Shown here: in pieces, positions 7,573 through 10,570 of the stretch
How positions within the stretch are numbered: the stretch's first letter is position 1
Layout of the letters: each line of letters begins with the position of its first letter
Assembly (NCBI GenBank): GCA_023485715.1
Contig: JAMCZG010000039.1
Location: 1 to 10,570, forward strand
DNA: 10,570 bases
Reading direction: 5' to 3'
Origin: Patescibacteria group bacterium
Lineage (GTDB): Bacteria; Patescibacteriota; Microgenomatia; Levybacterales; UBA12049
Notes under the pieces: generated by a model
What the model saw: the letters and a program-made list of their open reading frames with translations, nothing else
Database searches by the model: none
What the model was told of the DNA's origin: nothing
Program-made: the position numbers and the translations under genes

Positions 7573-7596
7573 ATAGAATGATAAGTATTGTATACT
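7554..7596. repeat. three adjacent short palindromes in the deacetylase promoter region
   Basis: In 43 bp there are three perfect inverted repeats: CTAAAATTTTAG (7554-7565, no loop), directly abutting CTATACTATAG (7566-7576, one central base), then AGTAT-TGT-ATACT (7584-7596). Each of the last two contains a TATACT hexamer, 24 bp apart, which could be -10 boxes. They may be operator half-sites for a dimeric regulator. The sequence is very AT-rich, so chance cannot be excluded. All are too short and too A/T-rich to be good transcription terminators. Confidence 0.45.
7591..7596 (+). promoter_or_regulatory. -10 box giving a leaderless deacetylase mRNA
   Basis: TATACT (five of six to consensus) ends 7 nt before the TTG at 7604, so transcription from it would start on or next to the start codon, as predicted for the first penicillin-binding protein gene. 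No good -35 box lies 16-18 bp upstream (the bases there are palindromic TATA-rich sequence), which lowers confidence. Confidence 0.4.
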
Positions 7597-7603
7597 GACA
7601 TTC

Positions 7604-10123
7604 TTGAACAAGAATCAAACTAAGAATTTTATTTTGTCCAAACGCTGGGGGGTAATTGTCCTCGCGATTCTTTTTTCTTGGTTATTTGTAAATATAACCA
7701 GGAATACCATACAGGCTCAGGCCTCGTCTTTGGTTTTTACTTCGAGAATAACTTCGGGAAATGACGACATTCGCCTCCACGGGAACACTTCGAGTACCAC
7801 TGCGACGGATGTAAGCGCCGGAAAAACAAGCAATAATGGATTTCGTAAAAGCGGCATGCGGTATCAAAATGTAATAATTCCCCAAGGTGCTACAATTATT
7901 TCTGCAGATTTAACATTCACATCAACCGACAGCCAAGCAGGAACGGCAGCAAACACAAAAATTATGGGCGAAGCTATCGATAACGCCCCGTCATTTCAGA
8001 ATATTTCGTATACAACATTTAACAGTCTTCCACGGACAAGCAGCAAAGTAACATGGAAGCCAATTCCTGCCTGGACGGCTGGAAACACATATAGCTCTCC
8101 TGACATCTCGGCGATCATCCAGGAAATCGTAAATCGGCCGGGTTGGCAATCCGGAAACTCACTATCTTTGTTTTGGGAACATTACGACTGGTCTTTGGTT
8201 GCGGGAAATGTAAGAAATGCTTACAGTTTTGAAGGAAACCAATCACTCAGTCCTCTTCTGACTATAGTTTATCAAACAGATTCCCCTTTGCCGACGCCGA
8301 CACCAACTTCGATCCCGACACCGACTGACACACCGACTCCTACTCCAACAATAACGCCTACACCTGTTATTACATCGACCCCTACTCAAACCCCCACTCC
8401 AATACCGAGTCCCAGCGTCACCCCGACGCCAGGAAGCGATTTGACAGATGTTATCGAACTCTATAACTCAAGTAAAACTCAATCGGATTCGGGATTTGAA
8501 AAGGTAACCAGGTTTTACGGCTTAAAAAGAAAGGATATTAATCTAGCAACAACTGCGCTGGACAACACTATTCTTAAAGACGAAGCCGGAAATTATGTTC
8601 CAATCGTTTACATCGACGGCGCAAACCTTTCCTATCTAGATGCGACAGAACAACAAATTCTAAAAAATGTGATCGATACAGAAAGAGTAAACCTCGTAGT
8701 AACAGCGTTAAGACTAAATAATAACCAGACGATTAATACTCTTACTAATGGGGAAATAACCGGAAGCAGTAGTTTTTCAACCGGTACTAAAAATTATACT
8801 ATGACAAATATTTTACCTGCAGTAACCCGAGAATTTACCGGAATAACCGTAACAGACAGCACAACTCAGCAAGATTATAAATTAAATATAAGTCCGACCG
8901 CCGTAAACACACATGTTCTTATAACTTCAAGCGGTGGCGGAGTCGATAACCCGATTTTTGCCTCATATAAAGCTCAAAATGGAAATATTTTTGTTGTAAG
9001 TAATTATGCCGATAATTTTTTAAAGTGGAATTTGTTGAACGAAAACTATGTTCCAAAATGGTTTTCGCAATTAGTCCCGATGATGATGGCCGTAAGATAT
9101 TCTTCGGGAGATAAGGCTTGGCATAATGATCATAACTACGCAAACCTTACAATAGACGACCCAGCGCTCAAAATCCTTTACGGATTCGATTATCCTGGAA
9201 TTTTACAACAAGCAATAAGCCATAATTTCCATTTTACTCTAGGCATGAAAGCAGGAAGCTACGACGAAGCTGAACAATCTGTGGTTGATCTATTTTTGCA
9301 AAATCCCGGCAAGCTTTCGGTCGCGGTTCACGGAAACAATCACGACGGATATGAATTTTATAAATATACAACGTCAGGAAGTGATCCCTATCCGGCAAGG
9401 CCATTAGCAGATCAGGAAGCAGATATTGTCGAGGCGATAAGCCGATTTAATATGCTTCGTCAAACAACCGGACTTAATTACTCCCCGATTATGATTTTTC
9501 CCTACAATATCTCTCCAACGGAGACCCTACGTCTTCTTAAAAAATATAATTTCCAATCGACTATTAATTCTGTCGATGTTCCCCTTGAAACAACAGCAAG
9601 CAGGGCTTGGGATGTTTATATGTATCCTATGGAATTAGACTATGGTAATTTTGCAGTAAGAAAAAGACACGCAGCAGGCGACGGTGAATGTATTAAGTGT
9701 ATTTTTGATTTGTTTATCGACAAATCAACTTTTCTATATACTCATGCAAGTTTTTTTACGGGAAATCCCTTGGGTATAACAAGATTTAATTCACAGGCCG
9801 ACGCGATAAATTCTCTTACTGGAGGGGTCGAATGGAATAGCCTCGACTATATAATGAAACATTTATTCTTATACAAAACTAACGACGACAATTCGATCGA
9901 TGTTATGTTTTTTGGGAATGACATAATAGTTACTAACGATACTGGAAGCGACCGAACTTATCATCTCAGAAGAGAGGAAACATTAAATGTTCCGATCCAA
10001 AGCGTCACTATCGATAATATACCGGTAAATTACACTATTTCGGAAAACTGGTTTTCGGTGGATACCATAATTCCAGCTGGTTCATCAAGAGAACTAAAGA
10101 TTGTATACGAAACAGAAAACTAG
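7604..10123 (+). CDS. secreted multidomain NodB-like polysaccharide deacetylase
   Basis: An 839-residue exported protein. A basic N-terminus, a hydrophobic helix (about 16-30) and an AQA-type cleavage site (38-40) form a signal peptide, or an anchor if uncleaved; TTG 7604 is needed to include it. Residues about 42-225 form a beta-sandwich module typical of bacterial surface proteins (IPQGATIISADLTFTS, DNAPSF, PAWTAGN, IVNRPGW). A Pro/Thr linker spans about 227-279. Residues about 280-500 look like an alpha/beta domain, perhaps glutamine-amidotransferase-like. The catalytic part (about 505-720) has TIDDP (Asp518, Asp519) and HGNNH (His576, His580), the Asp-His-His metal site of carbohydrate esterase family 4-like deacetylases, then FPYNISP (632-638) and YTHASF (His714). 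A small C-terminal domain follows, without LPXTG or a membrane tail. The substrate, peptidoglycan or another envelope or foreign glycan, is unknown. The only cysteines are a CxxC (696-699). Deacetylase fold is probable, activity unproven. Confidence 0.75.
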   Translation: MNKNQTKNFILSKRWGVIVLAILFSWLFVNITRNTIQAQASSLVFTSRITSGNDDIRLHGNTSSTTATDVSAGKTSNNGFRKSGMRYQNVIIPQGATIISADLTFTSTDSQAGTAANTKIMGEAIDNAPSFQNISYTTFNSLPRTSSKVTWKPIPAWTAGNTYSSPDISAIIQEIVNRPGWQSGNSLSLFWEHYDWSLVAGNVRNAYSFEGNQSLSPLLTIVYQTDSPLPTPTPTSIPTPTDTPTPTPTITPTPVITSTPTQTPTPIPSPSVTPTPGSDLTDVIELYNSSKTQSDSGFEKVTRFYGLKRKDINLATTALDNTILKDEAGNYVPIVYIDGANLSYLDATEQQILKNVIDTERVNLVVTALRLNNNQTINTLTNGEITGSSSFSTGTKNYTMTNILPAVTREFTGITVTDSTTQQDYKLNISPTAVNTHVLITSSGGGVDNPIFASYKAQNGNIFVVSNYADNFLKWNLLNENYVPKWFSQLVPMMMAVRYSSGDKAWHNDHNYANLTIDDPALKILYGFDYPGILQQAISHNFHFTLGMKAGSYDEAEQSVVDLFLQNPGKLSVAVHGNNHDGYEFYKYTTSGSDPYPARPLADQEADIVEAISRFNMLRQTTGLNYSPIMIFPYNISPTETLRLLKKYNFQSTINSVDVPLETTASRAWDVYMYPMELDYGNFAVRKRHAAGDGECIKCIFDLFIDKSTFLYTHASFFTGNPLGITRFNSQADAINSLTGGVEWNSLDYIMKHLFLYKTNDDNSIDVMFFGNDIIVTNDTGSDRTYHLRREETLNVPIQSVTIDNIPVNYTISENWFSVDTIIPAGSSRELKIVYETEN
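8282..8440 (+). repeat. Pro/Thr-rich low-complexity linker
   Basis: The bases encode residues 227-279 of the secreted deacetylase. Nearly every second residue is proline, in irregular PTP, TPTPT and PSP units, with no charged residues except an Asp in the middle and the closing Asp. The DNA is a degenerate series of CCNAC-like units rather than an exact tandem repeat, since codon choices for Pro and Thr vary. Such linkers separate binding and catalytic domains in secreted glycan-active enzymes and are often glycosylated. Confidence 0.9.
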
Positions 10124-10147
10124 AAAACCACGTTAAAATACAGAATT

Positions 10148-10570
10148 CTATTTACTAAGTTGTTTATATGCATCAAAAGGACTCGGATTATTAAAAATCG
10201 CGCTCGTTGCGATAAAACGCTCGACACCGGCTTCTAAAAGACGCCTAATATTTTGTTCGTTTACTCCTCCATCGACCTCGAAAGGGATTAAGGTTTTTTG
10301 CCTTACCGATTTTATTTTTTCTAAAACATCGTCCGAAAATTTCTGACCCGAAAACCCGGCTTTTACGGACATGAAAAACAGGCAATCCAAATCGTCGAGA
10401 GGTACTTTAATCGAGTCTATCGGTGTCGGAAGATCGATTGCTAGACCAACCTCTCCTAAAAGCTCGCCTTTCGCGATAAATTCCACCTGGTCTGACATTT
10501 TTTCGACGTGTCCTATAAACCGTTTAAAGCCGGCTTCAGAAAAAGGTTTTAAATAATTTATTGGCTCATC
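10148..10570 (-). CDS. rpe: ribulose-phosphate 3-epimerase-like protein (5' end outside window)
   Basis: The frame is open to the window edge, so the C-terminal 140 residues are visible and the ATG at 10498 is internal. The fragment follows the second half of the ribulose-phosphate 3-epimerase TIM barrel: a helix ending in AGFKRFIGHVEK, GLAIDLPTPI, FFMSVKAGFSGQKF, FEVDGGVNEQN (with the family's catalytic Asp) and FIATSAIF. The known enzymes interconvert ribulose 5-phosphate and xylulose 5-phosphate in the non-oxidative pentose phosphate pathway. Several positions depart from the usual pattern: GLALNP reads GLAIDL, PGFGGQ reads AGFSGQ, and the GS of the phosphate-binding GSAIF reads TS. A related epimerase with another sugar phosphate is therefore possible. 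The N-terminal metal ligands lie outside the window. The gene converges on the deacetylase gene with 24 bp between stops and no obvious terminator. Confidence 0.8.
   Translation of the reverse strand, partial: DEPINYLKPFSEAGFKRFIGHVEKMSDQVEFIAKGELLGEVGLAIDLPTPIDSIKVPLDDLDCLFFMSVKAGFSGQKFSDDVLEKIKSVRQKTLIPFEVDGGVNEQNIRRLLEAGVERFIATSAIFNNPSPFDAYKQLSK

Noticed and set aside
7578..7598. Six-codon upstream reading frame (MISIVY) before the deacetylase
   Set aside because: It has no ribosome site or attenuator-like codon run, and such short frames are expected by chance in AT-rich sequence.
10121..10150. TAGAA…TTCTA inverted repeat between the deacetylase and the epimerase as a bidirectional terminator
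   Set aside because: The stem is only five base pairs, A/T-rich, with a long loop, and no U-tract follows on either strand.
1..10570. UGA recoding, as known in some Candidate Phyla Radiation lineages
   Set aside because: None of the seven visible genes stops at TGA, but all run full length under the standard code without in-frame TGA, so recoding is not needed. Three TAG and four TAA stops in a small sample are not evidence by themselves.
1..10570. CRISPR arrays, tRNA or rRNA genes, insertion sequences and attachment sites
   Set aside because: No regularly spaced repeats, cloverleaf sequences, transposase motifs or flanking terminal inverted repeats were seen; the spacers are at most 76 bp.

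Overview
The window looks like a piece of chromosome from a small-genome, AT-rich bacterium, most plausibly a member of the Candidate Phyla Radiation (Patescibacteria, Microgenomates-like). The reasons are indirect: a shortened phosphoglycerate kinase, a CvpA-CAP fusion, class A penicillin-binding proteins with the C-terminal YFIKGTE block, tight gene packing with overlaps, TTG starts, an almost complete lack of Shine-Dalgarno sequences, and -10 boxes placed so close to start codons that several mRNAs must be leaderless or nearly so. The long uninterrupted frames fit the standard code. None of the seven visible genes ends in TGA. No sequence search could be run, so the taxonomic placement is inference.

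Layout. Bases 1-891 (+) hold the 3' part of an alpha/beta hydrolase, whose end overlaps by 13 bp the end of a convergent pgk gene (879-1955, -). Two bases upstream of pgk lies a membrane protein joining a CvpA-like domain to a CAP/SCP domain (1958-2983, -); the two form an operon. A 68-bp divergent spacer (2984-3051) contains two back-to-back promoters whose -35 hexamers overlap on the same bases. The rightward promoter drives two tandem paralogous class A penicillin-binding proteins (3052-5214 and 5257-7527). A 76-bp spacer with three adjacent short palindromes and two possible -10 boxes leads to a large secreted protein (7604-10123). It has a signal peptide, a beta-sandwich module, a Pro/Thr linker and a NodB-like polysaccharide-deacetylase domain. 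It is followed, convergently and 24 bp away, by the 3' part of a ribulose-phosphate 3-epimerase-like gene (10148 to the window end, -).

Taken together, the centre of the window is a cell-envelope locus: two bifunctional peptidoglycan synthases, an envelope CvpA-CAP protein and an exported carbohydrate esterase. It is flanked by central-carbon genes (pgk and an rpe-like gene). The shared divergent promoter could couple pgk transcription to peptidoglycan synthesis. No tRNA, rRNA, CRISPR array, insertion sequence or convincing intrinsic terminator was seen. No stretch longer than 300 bp lacks a gene.
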